Source of the DNA: Cryphonectria parasitica EP155
Lineage: Eukaryota; Ascomycota; Sordariomycetes; Diaporthales; Cryphonectriaceae
Assembly (NCBI RefSeq): GCF_011745365.1
Contig: NW_024468915.1
Location: 908,653-972,652, forward strand
Length of the DNA: 64,000 bases
Direction: 5' to 3'
Shown here: positions 24,495-36,323 of the stretch, piece by piece
Numbering within the stretch: position 1 is the first letter of the stretch
Layout: each line of letters opens with the position of its first letter
Notes under the pieces: model-generated
Seen by the model: the letters and a program-made list of their open reading frames with translations, nothing else
What the model was told of the DNA's origin: nothing
The model's database searches: none
Position numbers and translations under genes: made by a program

Positions 24495-25941
24495 TCATGA
24501 CAACTTGGCCATCTTCTCTTCAAGTTCCTTCACCCAACCCTCCACTACCTTCATGTTGTTGCCCATGGACGATTCGCCCTCCTTCATTGCTGCCTCCACC
24601 TTCTCCAGGCCTTCCCTCCACTGCTTGATATCTGACGCCATGTCTGTCTGACGCCTCTCAATCCTGTCCAGTGTCTCACCGGCTGTGGCTGCATCTGCGT
24701 GAATCGCCCTTAGTGACCGCAGCCTGTCCAGTAAGGGTGGGAGGAGTGGTGTGAGATTCTCGATCGTGGGCAGGGTGCTGTAGAGAGCATTGATCTTTGT
24801 GATCTGCTCGGCCTCTTCTGAATCAGGGTCGGCAGGCAAGGCTGCCCCTGCTCCTGTAGAAGCCAGGGCGTCCTTGGCCTGCTTCGCCTGTCTCCGAGAC
24901 TTCTCCAGTTGCTCGGCCTCTTGTGTCAACTGTCGGACCTTCCGGCTGATGGTATCGAGCGAGGACGAGGATGCGTCCGACAGGGTCGATACCTGCTTCT
25001 GTATCTTCTCCAGCGTTGGCACGATTGCACGCGGCAGGCCGCTCGAGTCAAGCCCCGGCAGGGCAGACGATCCAATGCCGATGGCCTTCTCCAGAAGCGC
25101 CAGGCGTTGGTCGAAATCGGCAGCCTTGGCCAGTGCGTGCGTCTGCTCGTACGTGGGCGCATACGTGACGGTGTAAGTAGCCGACGTGCTCTCAGCTGCC
25201 TCACCCTGCGAGTGATTGCCCGTGGCTCCCGTCTCAGGCGGGGACGCAAACCTCGTAGGACGGAAACCAAGGCCCTGTGCCAAGTCCTCTGGGTGTTTGG
25301 AAATCTCATCCAGCACCTGGCTCAGTGAAGCCAGCTCGATCTCCTGCTCCTGCTCCTCGCCTGAGGCATCTGGCTGCTTCTCCTCCGCAGCCTTCTGCTT
25401 GCCCACTTCCTCTTTCGCCTCCTCGATCTCTCGCTTTAGCCGGGCAATCTTGCGGGCGAGGCTCTCGCCCTCATCTTCGTCGCTCAGGTCTCCCAGCTCC
25501 TCGGTGCCGTCCTGTAGGATTCTCTGTCTTCGAGAAGAAGCTTTGTATGATTTGCGCTTCCCATTGACACGGTCTGAGAAGTCAACGTCTTTGGCGTCTA
25601 CCTGAGAGGGCATGAACCGCGACCGTGCCTGGTCTATCCGCAGCTTGGACCGCGAGATGCCGGCTGCGTCCGTCTCGTCATCTTCGAATTCGTGGTCGGA
25701 TGGTGACTGAAAGGTAGTCTGCCCCCAAGTATGGTCAGTTTACGAAGCAGATTTGATCTAGTACGCCACAGGTCACACGTACAGGCACGGTCGATGTGTC
25801 ATCTGTGAGCTCCGGAGTCTCGTAGATGTCGGGCGCCGAGTCCTGGATTGTTTACTGATTAGCTTTCGATTGCAAAGAACACGGCGCGGTAATGTAGCTC
25901 ACCAAGTCTGGTAGCGCAGCATATTTCCTATTCAGAGCCAT
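24495..25941 (-). CDS. DCTN2: Dynamitin, dynactin subunit 2 (p50)
   Basis: Subunit of dynactin, the cofactor that links cytoplasmic dynein to cargo and supports nuclear and organelle movement along hyphal microtubules. Exons 25941-25903, 25842-25783 and 25718-24495 give 440 aa. The first two tiny exons encode the conserved start: KYAALPDL followed by PDIYETPEL, matching the KYADLPG and PDVYETSDL pattern of animal dynamitin. The segment VDFSDRVNGKRKSYK is the next conserved block. The rest is predicted coiled coil: acidic Glu-rich helices at about 115-165 and 270-310, then helices to the C-terminus. Introns have GTGAGC, GTACGT donors and CAG acceptors. The gene is divergent from the molybdopterin synthase small subunit gene across about 540 bp. 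Confidence 0.93.
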
Positions 25942-26478
25942 TGTGACGAGAGTAGAGGGATCCTCCGCGGTCCGGGTGTTTGGTGCCTACAAATGACCTC
26001 ACTTCTGTAATGTACACCGCGTCGAGCGCTTTGGAGGTTGGAGTGCGCCGTGTTTAGGAACTGGACCCTGGCAGCCCGTCGCGCCTAGTGCTAAGGACCC
26101 AGTGCCGAACACGCGCCGCGCCGGTGGGAAAAGTACTGTAGGCCCCACTTCAAAAAAAAAAAAAAAAAAAAAAGACCTACAAAAACCTCGCCCTCAGAAA
26201 TTTGCGAGCTCTGCATTTTACATCTTCTCTTGCAAACCACAACGCCACGACAAACGCACACGTAAGTCCCTTCATCCTTCATCCTCCCTACTTCCTCTAC
26301 TGTATTGCATGATGTTTAATAGCATGTATTACCTGACTTCTCAATATGATGTCTCATTTTATCACCAAGATCTCTGACAAGCAATACACAATTCACCCAA
26401 TTTTTACACCTCTTTTCCTTTCCTCACGGTCTGTTCACTGGCTAACACGGCCGTGCGATTTCAGGTAGATAATCTAGT
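25942..26478. promoter_or_regulatory. Divergent promoter and leaders, dynamitin / molybdopterin synthase small subunit
   Basis: Shared intergenic region of two head-to-head genes. It contains a 22-base poly-A tract at 26152-26173, a possible nucleosome-excluding element. The right part is the 5' leader of the + strand gene, with a likely leader intron at 26262-26464. Confidence 0.55.
26262..26464 (+). other. Probable 5' UTR intron of the molybdopterin synthase small subunit gene
   Basis: A GTAAGTCCC donor at 26262 and a pyrimidine-containing CGATTTCAG acceptor ending at 26464 bracket about 203 bases, 14 bases upstream of the ATG at 26479. This is inferred from consensus only. Confidence 0.5.
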
Positions 26479-26781
26479 ATGCCCTCAGCGATACCCAAGC
26501 CCCCAAGCGGGCACTTTAACCTTCTCTATTTCGCCGGCGCGAACACGTTCACCGGTAAAGAGTTCGAGCCGCTGCCCGCGCCGCTGCCCTTGAAGCAGCT
26601 CTTCGCGACGCTCGAGGAGCGATACGCAGGTATCAAGTCAAAGGTGCTCGAATCCTGCTTGGTCACTATCAATCTGAACTACGTCGACGTCCCTGAGGAT
26701 TCCAATGAGGGTGGCGCCGACGAGCCTGTTATTAAAGAGGGTGATGAAGTGGCCATCATCCCACCTGTGAGCTCTGGATGA
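26479..26781 (+). CDS. Molybdopterin synthase small subunit (MoaD/MOCS2A/CnxG-like)
   Basis: Ubiquitin-fold sulfur carrier of molybdopterin synthase, which with the large subunit converts precursor Z (cPMP) to molybdopterin in the cytosol; needed for nitrate reductase and other molybdoenzymes. The 100-aa single exon has the expected features: an N-terminal strand FNLLYFAGANTFTG, a central helix LPLKQLFATLEERY, the NLNYVD strand, and the end EGDEVAIIPPVSSG. Members normally end in Gly-Gly, with the last Gly adenylated and thiocarboxylated. Here the terminal Gly is present but the residue before it is Ser. The codons for the last residues start with GTGAGC, which looks like a splice donor, so an alternative end by splicing is possible. 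Ends about 100 bp from the convergent PSI-domain gene. Confidence 0.88.
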   Translation: MPSAIPKPPSGHFNLLYFAGANTFTGKEFEPLPAPLPLKQLFATLEERYAGIKSKVLESCLVTINLNYVDVPEDSNEGGADEPVIKEGDEVAIIPPVSSG

Positions 26782-26882
26782 TGGACATCCTCGTGGCCAA
26801 AAGGAAAAGAAGGAGAAGAATCCTTGAATGCATTTTTTTCTGCTTGTTGGCCTAAGGCCGAGCTATCTTTCAGTCATAACCT

Positions 26883-27423
26883 TCACCTTGCGAGGAGAGC
26901 TTGCTGCTCCTCAGACGTCGACCTCTGATCGAGGGGCTTTGGTGTTCGGCGTTTCGCCCATGACATCCAGTCCCACCTCCACACCATCCACCACCCTGCC
27001 TCTTGCTGCTTGTGGTACCTGGTCAATCTTCTCATAGCGAGGACCAGAAGGAAGATGATTGTCGCAAAGATGATTGTCAATGTGATGGAGATGATCGAGG
27101 TCAGACTGGTCGTGGTCGAGACCTGGCATCCCAACGGCCGGGTCCGGATCTCCCACCTCTCCGCCCAGTGCGGACAGATGTCTTGGTCATACGCGGGTGC
27201 GAGCGCTGGAATAGTGTAATTATTCGGCACGCATGACCAAGTCTGGAAAGAATTTTAGGAAAAAACACCAAGTCAGTATGCAAAATACTGAGTGATTTCA
27301 TCAAGGCTGACTTGGACCTACAAATGGGCACCAGCTACATTGTTCCTCATCCAAGCAGCCACGGCAGTCCTGATGTCTCCAGCAGCGACGCAGATGCGCA
27401 TCACCTGGCTCTGAAGTTACCAT
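26883..27423 (-). CDS. Small PSI-domain single-pass membrane protein
   Basis: Found by joining exons 27423-27322 and 27242-26883 (donor GTAGGT, acceptor TTTCCAG), giving 153 aa. Joining restores an eight-cysteine pattern: Cys14, 20, 23, 29, 32, 38, 57 and 73, including CSWCP at the splice site. This matches the plexin-semaphorin-integrin (PSI) cysteine knot. A single hydrophobic segment (about 81-101) is followed by a basic stretch (RRLTRYHK) and a cytoplasmic tail ending EEQQALLAR, which contains an acidic dileucine-type sorting signal. No cleavable signal peptide is visible, so either the protein inserts N-terminus out or a first exon is missing. I infer a lumenal/extracellular PSI domain and endosomal or vacuolar sorting. 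No function is known to me for fungal proteins of this size. Convergent with the molybdopterin synthase gene. Confidence 0.7.
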
Positions 27424-28022
27424 CGTAAATAGCCAAAGATTATTATAAATACATCAATGTCTGCATTATTTGATAGTGCCAGTTAAGTTTTTTCCCTTCC
27501 TGGCCTGGGGCACGAGTTACAGCAATCCGTGTGTGTTTTCGTGTGAAAGTTGGTTCAATTCGATGAATATATGTCTCCTAAGCAATGCTGGGTCAGGCAT
27601 TAAAGTTCGAGCGGGGGAGGAGATTATAAAACTGGCGACCCGGCTGTTATGACCGGCGCAAGAGAAGATCGCGCCATTCCCCCCCCCCCCCCCCCCACCC
27701 TTTTTCGGGCGGTTGGCGGTGCTGGATAGTAGCCAAGCACATGATCAGCCCAGGGTTATGAGATTGTATGATCAGACTCGACATATCCATGGGCTCTTTA
27801 GCTCCAAGACTTTTGTGCATCGAACCAGGAGAGCATTCATATCGTATTCTATCGTAATGATAAATGTGAATTGTTCATGAGGCGACAGAGTCGGATATTT
27901 CAATATTTTGTACCCCACCCAACAACTCTAAACCCAGATGCAACGCCGGATGGGACCTTTTCCACTGACTTAAAAGTGTTGGGCTCGGAGAAAGTTTGCC
28001 TGGGAAGTCTCGAGGTTTTTCT
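27424..28022. other. Intergenic region, PSI-domain gene / COG4
   Basis: AT-richer DNA with no supported coding region. An 18-base poly-C tract at 27679-27696 is the longest homopolymer of its kind in the window. It could contain an upstream exon or promoter of the PSI-domain gene. Confidence 0.5.
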
Positions 28023-30658
28023 CTAAGCCTTCACCAGGCTCCTGGCCTTCCTCCTCTCCTCCTCACTCAGCACCCACTGCATCCCCTCGTCGTCCCCACC
28101 CGCAACGATCTCCTCCCACTCGTCGTCCTCCATGTTTGCCACCATGAGCACCTGCGCGACCTTGGAAAACAGCTCCCGGACGCCATAGTTTCCGCCCTTG
28201 GACACCACGTTGATGATCGCACTAAAGTCCCTCTCCATACGGATCACACCAAAGGCATTCGCCCGCCCGAGGTACTTCCACGCGCGGTCGAGCAGTACGC
28301 GAGCGAGATACCGAGCGGTGGTCTCCAGCAGGATGGCATAGGTCTTGGGCGTCATGAGCCGCGCGATCGGCTTCATGAGCGCGTCCCACCCGTGCTCGAA
28401 GCGCCGGCCTACTTCGTCCAGCAGCTCGTCCTCGTCGATGTCCTCTGCGGCTGCGAAGTCGGCCATCTCATCTTCAGTCAGGGTATAGTCCACATCGCGG
28501 AAGGTCTCTGCGAGAACGGGGCGTAGGCGGAGTCTGACGACTTGGTTGGCGAGAACCTGCAGGCCTTCGCCGAGGAGCTCCGTCGTCTTGGAGGTGAAGG
28601 TCGAGAGGAGGGTGGTAAGGGCACTGCTGACATTGGCGACATCATGCTCGAAGGGGAATGTGTCCTGGAGTGCTGGCTGAGGACCGGCGCCGTTGGTCCG
28701 TTCGAGCGAGGTTCCGAGGAACGTGTTTATAATTCGCTCGAGGTATTCGTTTGATGTCTCAAGGCTGTTGATCAAGACAATAAAAGCTATGATCTTGTCC
28801 TCGGGAGGAAAGCCGCCTTGGACGACTGGTTTCGGATATGATTCATCACGCATCTTTCTCTGGACCATACCAACAAAGTCGGAGCCCAAGACCCTGCCAA
28901 CGGTCTGTAAGACAGATGCGACGGCATCTCTTTGTGATGTAGAGAGCGTCTTCTGTATCACGGTATTGACAATGTACATAACATCGTCAACCGCAGATAT
29001 TATAAAGGGGGGTTCGCTGTTCAAGGGCTTGTGTGGGTTGAGTGAGAGCCCACTGGGCATCTCATCCAGCTGGAATGCTTTCTCGACTGATCTCCGGAAG
29101 AAGAATGTGCTCATGACGTTGTAGGGATTAGTTAGCCTGCCTGAGACCTTGCGGTTCAGGTTGGACTTGGTGAGAACATCAGGAGTGACGAGAGGGGTGT
29201 CTTTGGGAGATTCGGGATCCTGGTAGCCAACAGCAATCAGTATGAGCGCCTTTACTCAAGCCTAGACAAGAAAGGTTGTGTGAGACTTACCTTGCATTTC
29301 CCTGCGATGAAACGAGAGTAGGCCGACCACCTCCCAAGCATGACAGCAATTTCGTTGAGCAGCGCATCCACCTCCTTCATATTGACGCCCTCATCCTCGC
29401 TCTTCCTGGGATCGTTGTTTCCGGCTCCAGGAGCTGGAGATCCCATTCTCGGTATGCCGGCCATGCCCTTCTGTTGGGACAAGAAGCTCTGGACGAGGAA
29501 GGAGAAGGGATAGCTCTTGACGTCTGTCAGCTTCCTGTCGACCCCCCTGTCGTCGCTCCATGAATCAAGGATGATGCCGCCCTGGACGTCGGCCTCCATC
29601 TGCAGCCTCTCAATGACCTTGACCATCTTTCCAGATCCGTAGTGACGCTCCACCAGGCCACCATGGCTCTCGATGATCTGGGCGATATGCTCGAACAGCT
29701 TGGTCAAGGCGTTGGCGTAGAAGAACCCATCTTTCCTGCCAGGGACCACAGTGCCCTCCTTGAGCGTCTGCCTTGCGGTACCCGCAACGCCCTGGCATAC
29801 ATATCTGCCGTATACATCGAGACCAACATCCCCTCTCCCTACCAGGGGGAACAGCTTGAAGAACCTCGTGACCTTGGTCCCGTCGCCCTCCTTGGCCGCC
29901 TTTTCAAACTCCCTCAGGAACAGCCCGCAGAGGCTCTCCCTGGCGTTCTCCAGCGTGACCCATGGTGCGTCAGGAATCTCCACCGTGGGCACCATGGCCG
30001 CCGCGAAGCCACCTCGTATAATCTCCTCAGGCACCCTGCTCGCGCGCGCAATGTACCCGGCGGCAGCCTCCCAGTCCTGCGGCGCGCCCATGCTCCAGAC
30101 GACACCGCCGACGCAGGCCTTCAGCTCCGCGACCTGCTCGACGACCCTGAGCGTCTCCTCGACCCTCTGCTTCTCGAGGTCGAGCTCGCGCACCTTGCCA
30201 GAGAGCCTGCCGGCCGTGTGCGCCGCGTTGGCGAGCATGTTGTTGCTTATGGACCGGGTGGCGATCACCTGCGAGCCCAGGCCCGCACGCAGGTTGTCGA
30301 GCCGGCCGAGATCACGGCCAAGATCTGCCTGGGCGGCAAGGCTGGCCTGGAGCCGGCGCACGAGGTCGGCCTCGCGATTGTGGAGAGAGGTGAGGGCGGC
30401 GCGGACCTGAGCCGGGTTGGATGCTTCGAGGATGGGGCTCTGGTCTTGCGAGGCGATGGCGGCGTCGTTGTTGTTGCTTCTTCTGAAGCCGCCGCTGCTG
30501 TTCAGCGCAGAGGTCGGATTAGGCGTCATGCTGGCGGGGCGTGGCGAAGGTGATGGGAGGGCGTTGTTGGTGTTGATGGTGAGGACATTGGTGTTGGTGG
30601 CCGATCGAGCTCGGCTCGTCTTTGAGGTCGTGGACACGCCATTTGCGAAGGCAGACAT
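28023..30658 (-). CDS. COG4: Conserved oligomeric Golgi complex subunit 4 (COG4)
   Basis: Subunit of the COG tethering complex on Golgi membranes, needed for retrograde transport of Golgi enzymes. Exons 30658-29291 and 29219-28023 join in phase 0 to 854 aa. The N-terminus is Ser/Asn/Pro-rich; residues about 85-190 form amphipathic helices with heptad character; the middle and C-terminal helical domains carry typical COG4 segments, including DGFFYANALTKLFEHIAQII and MSTFFFRRSVEKAFQLDE just after the intron. The acidic EWEEIVAGGDDEG stretch lies near the end. The reading frame continues upstream of the chosen ATG, in a Pro-rich stretch up to an AG at about 30733, so a short extra 5' exon is possible and the N-terminus is provisional. 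Confidence 0.92.
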
Positions 30659-31945
30659 CGAGGCAGCCTTGTCGTATGGCGTCGCATGCCTGCTCGTGTG
30701 GGAGGACGGAGGAGGAGGAGCAGGTTCAGGGTCTAGGAGTGACTGCCATCAGTTGTGATGCCAGTTGGTCTTCGTTCTGCTGAGGGTTCTGGGCGGTTTC
30801 CGCTACCTGTCTCTAAGTACACGCAAGGGACCTGCTGTAGTGCGGTGCACTGCAGTAAGCGCCAGCAGAGAGGTACAGCGGAGTACGTACCGAGGTGTCG
30901 TTGTGCTATGGTACTACGGTAGGTCCCTAGCCACTTACTTACCTAGGCCCAAGCTTGGCAGTCCCTGCGGCCCCCTCCAGGTTCTGGGCTTTGAAATATA
31001 GTGGCTGCTGAAGCACTGTAAACTACGCTGCTCTCCATACGTAACAAAGCCACACTTCTTGCACGGCTCTGGATCAGCAGGAGACCTCAAGGGCACCTCG
31101 CCTCTAATTCTACGTGCTCTTGAGCTTTTGCTGTTAAAAAGTAAACCAATGCCCAATCTGGATCTTGATCCCGCCCTTTGTATAACGCTTGTTTTGCCTT
31201 AAGCTGGAATAATTGATATTTTGGACACGTAAAGATCATAGAAAACACACACCGCGGCAAGGACATTCATAACCGCAATATAGGCAATTCCTAATTACTG
31301 GCCCTCTCTCCTCCCACAGTTTACAGCAAGCAAAGCCGTTCCCGCGCTCTCGATGAGACCGAGTCATCTCGCCATTCTGAAGCCAAGGAACACTCGCTGT
31401 AAGGCTAGACTATATCACAAGGCTACACAAAGCGCCAAAAAGCCAAGACCACCCGCCTAAACGCAAGGCTACAGCCTCGTCCCAGCGTTCCGAAACTCGT
31501 CATCGCCATTTCTCATCCACGAGACGTTTCAAGGTGCCGAAAAAGTAAGAATCTTGGTCTTTGCGAAGAGGCCGAACGACGGAATTCTGTCTTCTTAATT
31601 CCTTTGGCCCCCAATTATCCTCTAGATTCGCGCCTTGGTCTCTATGCTGACTTGGAAATTATGTGCTGTGGGAGCTTGTGTAACTGTCATGAGAAACCCT
31701 CAGCCTTGTACTACCGCCAGAATGTGTGTCTGAAATCTGGCCTTGCCGTTGTCTCTTCACGACCACCGTCGTCATTGGGGCATGTGTAGTTGCGTTTCAC
31801 TTCGGTGGCGAACTCCACGACACAAAAAGCAAGATGTTGGTCATGTTGTCTATTTACATATTTGTTGCTACAAATATTTACACAGGCGCCTTGCTATCCC
31901 CTCACTGGACGACTAAAACCAACAAGGGGTGCTCATTCGTCTCAT
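30659..31945. other. Intergenic region, COG4 / PMR1
   Basis: Contains the COG4 promoter (possibly a short first exon near 30660-30800) and the 3' flank of PMR1. No other coding region is supported. Confidence 0.5.
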
Positions 31946-34900
31946 CTATACAGCCTGGCTGTACCCGCCACCAAGCCTCTTCTTTCCGTAGAACCACCAT
32001 TTCCTTGCCTCGTCTGCCCAGAACACGGTGCTGCACAACATGATCAGGCCCAACAGGTCATAAAACCCGATAGCCTCTGTCTGGAACACCTCCTGCAGCC
32101 AGGGAAAATAAATGACCAGTAATTGGCCCATGAGGCTGAGCGACACGGCCCAGTTGAACAAGGTGTTGGTGAACAGCCCGACCTCGCCGCGGAGTATGGA
32201 CTTGGACTCGGACCGGCAGCTCAGCGCGTTGAACATATCGAAGAGGACGAAGCACGTAAAGGTCATGGTGGTGTCGCGGCGTGAGACCTTGCCGTCCTCA
32301 AGCATCTCATGGGTGTAGACGAGCATGGTGCCGAGCATGATAATGAAGGCAGACTGCAGGACACGCTGAATGACTGCGCGGGTGAGAACAGGGGCACCAC
32401 GGCGGCGAGGCGGGCGCTTCATTACATCGACATCGACGCGTTCTACGCCCAGGGATTGTGCAGGTGGGCCATCCATGATGATATCTACAATTGATGGTTA
32501 GCAATGAGAGGGATCGAGGAAGCAATGCTGGTGCAATGGTACTCACTAATCCAGAGAATCTGCATCGGATTCAGGGGAGACTTGAACCCCAGAACCGTGC
32601 AGATCAGAACGAGAGACAGACCAGCTGCGCTTGTGCTCAACTGGAATCTGAGGAAGTTCTGGATGTTGTTGAAGATGCCCTTGCCCTCCTCAATCGCATG
32701 CAAGATGGTCGAGAAGTCGTCGTCAGTCAAGATCATGTCGGCAGCCTCCTTGGCCACGTCCGTTCCACTTCTGCCCATGGCGATCCCGATATCCGCCTTC
32801 TTCAGCGCCGGAGCGTCATTGACTCCATCTCCTGTCATTGCCACGATATCTCCGCGCGACTGTAATGCGCTGATGATCTTCATCTTGTGGTCGGGGTTTG
32901 TGCGGGCGAAGATGGTTGTGTGCTGCATCGCCTGGGCAAGGTCCTCCTCGGATAAATCTTCGACGTCTCTGCCGCTGAGGACTGGTCTTACTGAGACCTG
33001 GCCTGGACCGTGCTCGCGAGCGGTGGCAATGTCCATGCCAAGTTGTTTGCCTATTGCCACGGCCGTGGTCTCCGCATCACCTGTGATCATGATCACCTTC
33101 ACTCCGCCGCGCATCAGTCTCCTGATCGAACGCCCGACAGAGGGCCTCGGGGGATCACTCATGCCAACAAGACCGGCGAACGTGAGACCCTTGTACACGT
33201 CTTCCGAGTCCTGAATGCGTGGGCTTTCGCTTCCGTCATGGCCAGGGGTGCCACTTCGTTGGTTTGGCCCGCTGGATTTGCTTCTTCCCCCGGACTTGTT
33301 GACGGGGCCACTGGCAAATGCAATGACCCGCAGGCCAGTGGCCGCCATTTTCTCCGCTGCCTGGTTGATCTCTTCTCTCTGCGCTGCATCGAGCACAAAT
33401 TCTCGACCATGTTTGGAGATGTAGCTGTCGCAGGCGTCCAGAACACGGTCCAGAGCACCCTTCATGTAGGCAAACTCCTTCTCGTTCTTGTCGGATCCGA
33501 TCGCCACTCCCATCCACTTTCTCTCAGAGCTAAAAGGAACCTCGGATGTTCGAGGTCCTATAGACTCGCGAACATCGTGTTCACGAAACCTGTCCAAAAG
33601 GTCCAGCATGGCAACGTCTGTTGGCTGACCAACCCAGCGCGTGTAGGTAGAGGCCTCGTCCCGCGCCACGGTGGACGAGAGCACCGCCTTCGCAGCAGCC
33701 CCGTTCTCTGTGTAGCGCCTAGCCAGGCGAGCATCATTGGCGATGTTGCCAATGCGCAGGATGCGCAATGTGGCTGGGTCGGGAGCAGCCTCGGTTGCGT
33801 CGTCGTCGGAGTCGACATCAAATGCCTCCTCCGCGCCGAAATACCACATCTTTGAGGTTGTCATGTGATTCATTGTCAGTGTTCCCGTCTTGTCTGAACA
33901 GACTACATTGACGGAGCCCAGAGTCTCGACCTTTGGCATCTTTCGAACGATGGCGTTGTGCTTGGCCATCCGATGGACACCCAGTGCCAGAGTCACGGTG
34001 ACGATGATGGGCAGTCCTTCTGGGATGGCGGCGACAGCGAGAGATATCGATTCCGTGAAGATTTCTAGGTAACCCTTGCCCTGGAACCAGCCTGCCACAG
34101 AGATGAGTCCAATAACGACAAAGGAGAACTTGCTCAGCTGGGAGCCCAGCTGGTCCATGGAGAGCTGCAGGGGAGAACGGGGGCTCTCGGTGTCTGTGAC
34201 ACTTGTAGCAATGGCCCCAAACTGTGTGTTCCCACCCGTCGCGAAGACGATGCCCTGGCCATGTCCGGACTTGACCAGCGTGCCCATGTAGGCGATGTTC
34301 CTCCCTTCATGGGACTCGTGGTCCCGATTCGCGGCGCCATTCTCAGCGGAATCCCCAAAGGTGGGCACTGGTAGCTGCAGGTTCGCACCATCACTGCGCG
34401 TCTTAGCTGCCGACCTGCGAGGGCGCGGCGCAGCTGTAACTCGCACAGGGTCGGTTTCTCCGGTAAGATTCGACAAATCTATTGTCAGATCCGATGCCTT
34501 GGTGATGCGTATATCTGCAGGAATGCGATCGCCCGTCGTGAACAAGACGAGGTCCCCCGGGACCAATGATGCAGCCATCACCTTGGAGGACGAGGCTTCC
34601 AGTGTCTCTTCCTCTGGTGTGACAGCGCCAGACGACTCGGCGCCCTCCCGTCCGTCTTCTGCTGTTGGTTGCCAGCCTGGTGTTCGTGGAGCTGCAGCGC
34701 CTCTCGCAGGCATGCTCCTGATCAGATGGGCATGGTTTGGGACAAGATTGTTGAGAGCCTCAATCGACTTCTCGGAACGGTACTCTTGCACAAATCCAAC
34801 GGTCACAACGATAGTCACCGCGACGGTGATACTGATAGCGTCGTCTAAGTTTCCTAGAAGAATAGAGGCGGCTGAAGAAGCAAGAAGCAGTAATATCAGA

Positions 34901-35297
34901 GGCTCTTTGAATTGTCCCAAAAATCTCAGCCAGAGCGGCTCTGGGTCTTCGTGAGGTATCTCATTGGGCCCATAGTCGCGCAGGCGCGACAGAGCCTCAG
35001 GAGGTGTAAGGCCATGCGTGAGCGAGGTTCGTGCGCGGGCGGCGACTTCGGCGGTGGTTAGGTAGGAGAACTCGTCGGCGACGCTCTGTGCAAGAAGCAG
35101 GTTAGCTCAAGGTGGCCTCTTCCCGGCAACCCCTTTGGCGAGGAGATGGAATTTCTTACTCTCGACTGAGCCGAGGTCGTGCGCGTAGGAGACCTCGACT
35201 GCGCCCGATCATTTCCGGCCCAGGGGGACAGTTCAATGGATTTCGTCGGCTCGTTAAAGATGGGCAGGCTTGGGGAATCGCCTGTGAACCTGTCCAT
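31946..35297 (-). CDS. PMR1: Golgi Ca2+/Mn2+-transporting P-type ATPase (PMR1/SPCA)
   Basis: P2A-type pump that loads the Golgi with Ca and Mn for glycosylation and protein sorting. Exons 35297-35160, 35085-32547 and 32484-31946 join to 1071 aa. In order: Ser-rich cytosolic N-terminus, the cation-ATPase N-terminal domain (from [17 protein letters not shown]), membrane pair 1-2, actuator domain, a PEGLP motif in membrane segment 4, the phosphorylation site CSDKTGTLT with Asp444, nucleotide-binding domain, the [11 protein letters not shown] hinge, and C-terminal membrane segments. The last intron sits inside the segment-6 motif [17 protein letters not shown], whose Gln corresponds to the residue tied to Mn selectivity in yeast Pmr1. 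All catalytic motifs are intact. An insertion of about 40 Ser/Thr/Gly-rich residues precedes the actuator core (around [18 protein letters not shown]). Confidence 0.95.
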
Positions 35298-36323
35298 CCT
35301 CTCGTGCTAGTAGTGGAGGTGGTGGTGGCGTGGGAAGAAGCTCCGAGGTGGAAGAGAGCCCGACTTGCCCAGAGGCTTGCGCCAAAATCGAGACTGTAAA
35401 GCTCGACCTTTATGTATGAGACCGCCTAAGGTGGTTGACCACTGGGTGTGCGCAAGCCAGACGCAGAGGAAAAGACGTATTCGAGGTGCTGTCAGTCGCA
35501 CTTAGATCCGGGGAAGCGCACACGGACCAGCATCATTGTTTGACAACGTTGCCGGGTGGGTATCTGATTATAGGAATAACCTTGGGATCTCGAGGTTGTG
35601 GACTGTGGCTGTCCTAATTTTATGCTTATAACCTGGGAGGAAAAGGAGCGGACTGAGCAAAAAAGATGTCGAACGTTGAGCGTCGAGGGTAGGCGCTGAC
35701 GTGTAACGAACCAAGGTTACGGGAGTAAAGGCGCTGCCAGAACTTATGGTGGTGTTCTACTACCGGCTCGGGTCGGCGTGCAAATGTCACGTCAAAGCGC
35801 AGCCGCCCCCTGTAGAACAGGTACGGGGGGGCTCTGGTCCAGATTTTGTTCCCAACTAGGCGAAGGTGAGAGGAGAGGCTGGTGTGATCCGAATTTTTCA
35901 AACCCGAGCCCTGACAGGTTTGAGAAAAGCTTGACTATCAAAAACTTCCCACATTCCCATATATCTGCAGCATCCTCCCTTGATCTCCTCGGCCTTCTTG
36001 GTGAACCAGAACTAGGGCGCCGTCGCACAGAAAGAACGGACGTCCCAGCAATGGGCAAGGGCTCGTGCAACCCAAGCGTGCCTGTGTAAACAACGGCAGG
36101 AAACAAAGGCCACACGGGCACAAGAGCAGGGTGAAAAACCTGCCTTAGACCTGTCCAGAGGGTTCAAAATAGAGGAAAGGAGGGAAGATGTCTTATTGTT
36201 GCTATCTGTCCGAAAAGAATCAAAGGGGGTGGTATCCTTATAGCTGCATGAGGACCCAAAACCCACTTCACTCTCTGACCCGAGGAGGACCACCGCACTG
36301 GCCACCACAACATTGGCTAGGCA
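35298..36323. other. Intergenic region right of PMR1
   Basis: PMR1 promoter and leader at the left, 3' flank of the orphan gene at the right. No other gene is visible. Confidence 0.5.

Noticed and set aside
29642..30553. 303-aa + strand frame inside COG4
   Set aside because: Antisense shadow; the minus frame is clearly COG4.
30765..31156. Frames right of COG4, one with a CxxC pair on the minus strand
   Set aside because: Too short, no further zinc-ligand pattern and no conserved flanking sequence.
33010..33855. 281-aa + strand frame inside PMR1
   Set aside because: Antisense shadow of the ATPase nucleotide-binding region.
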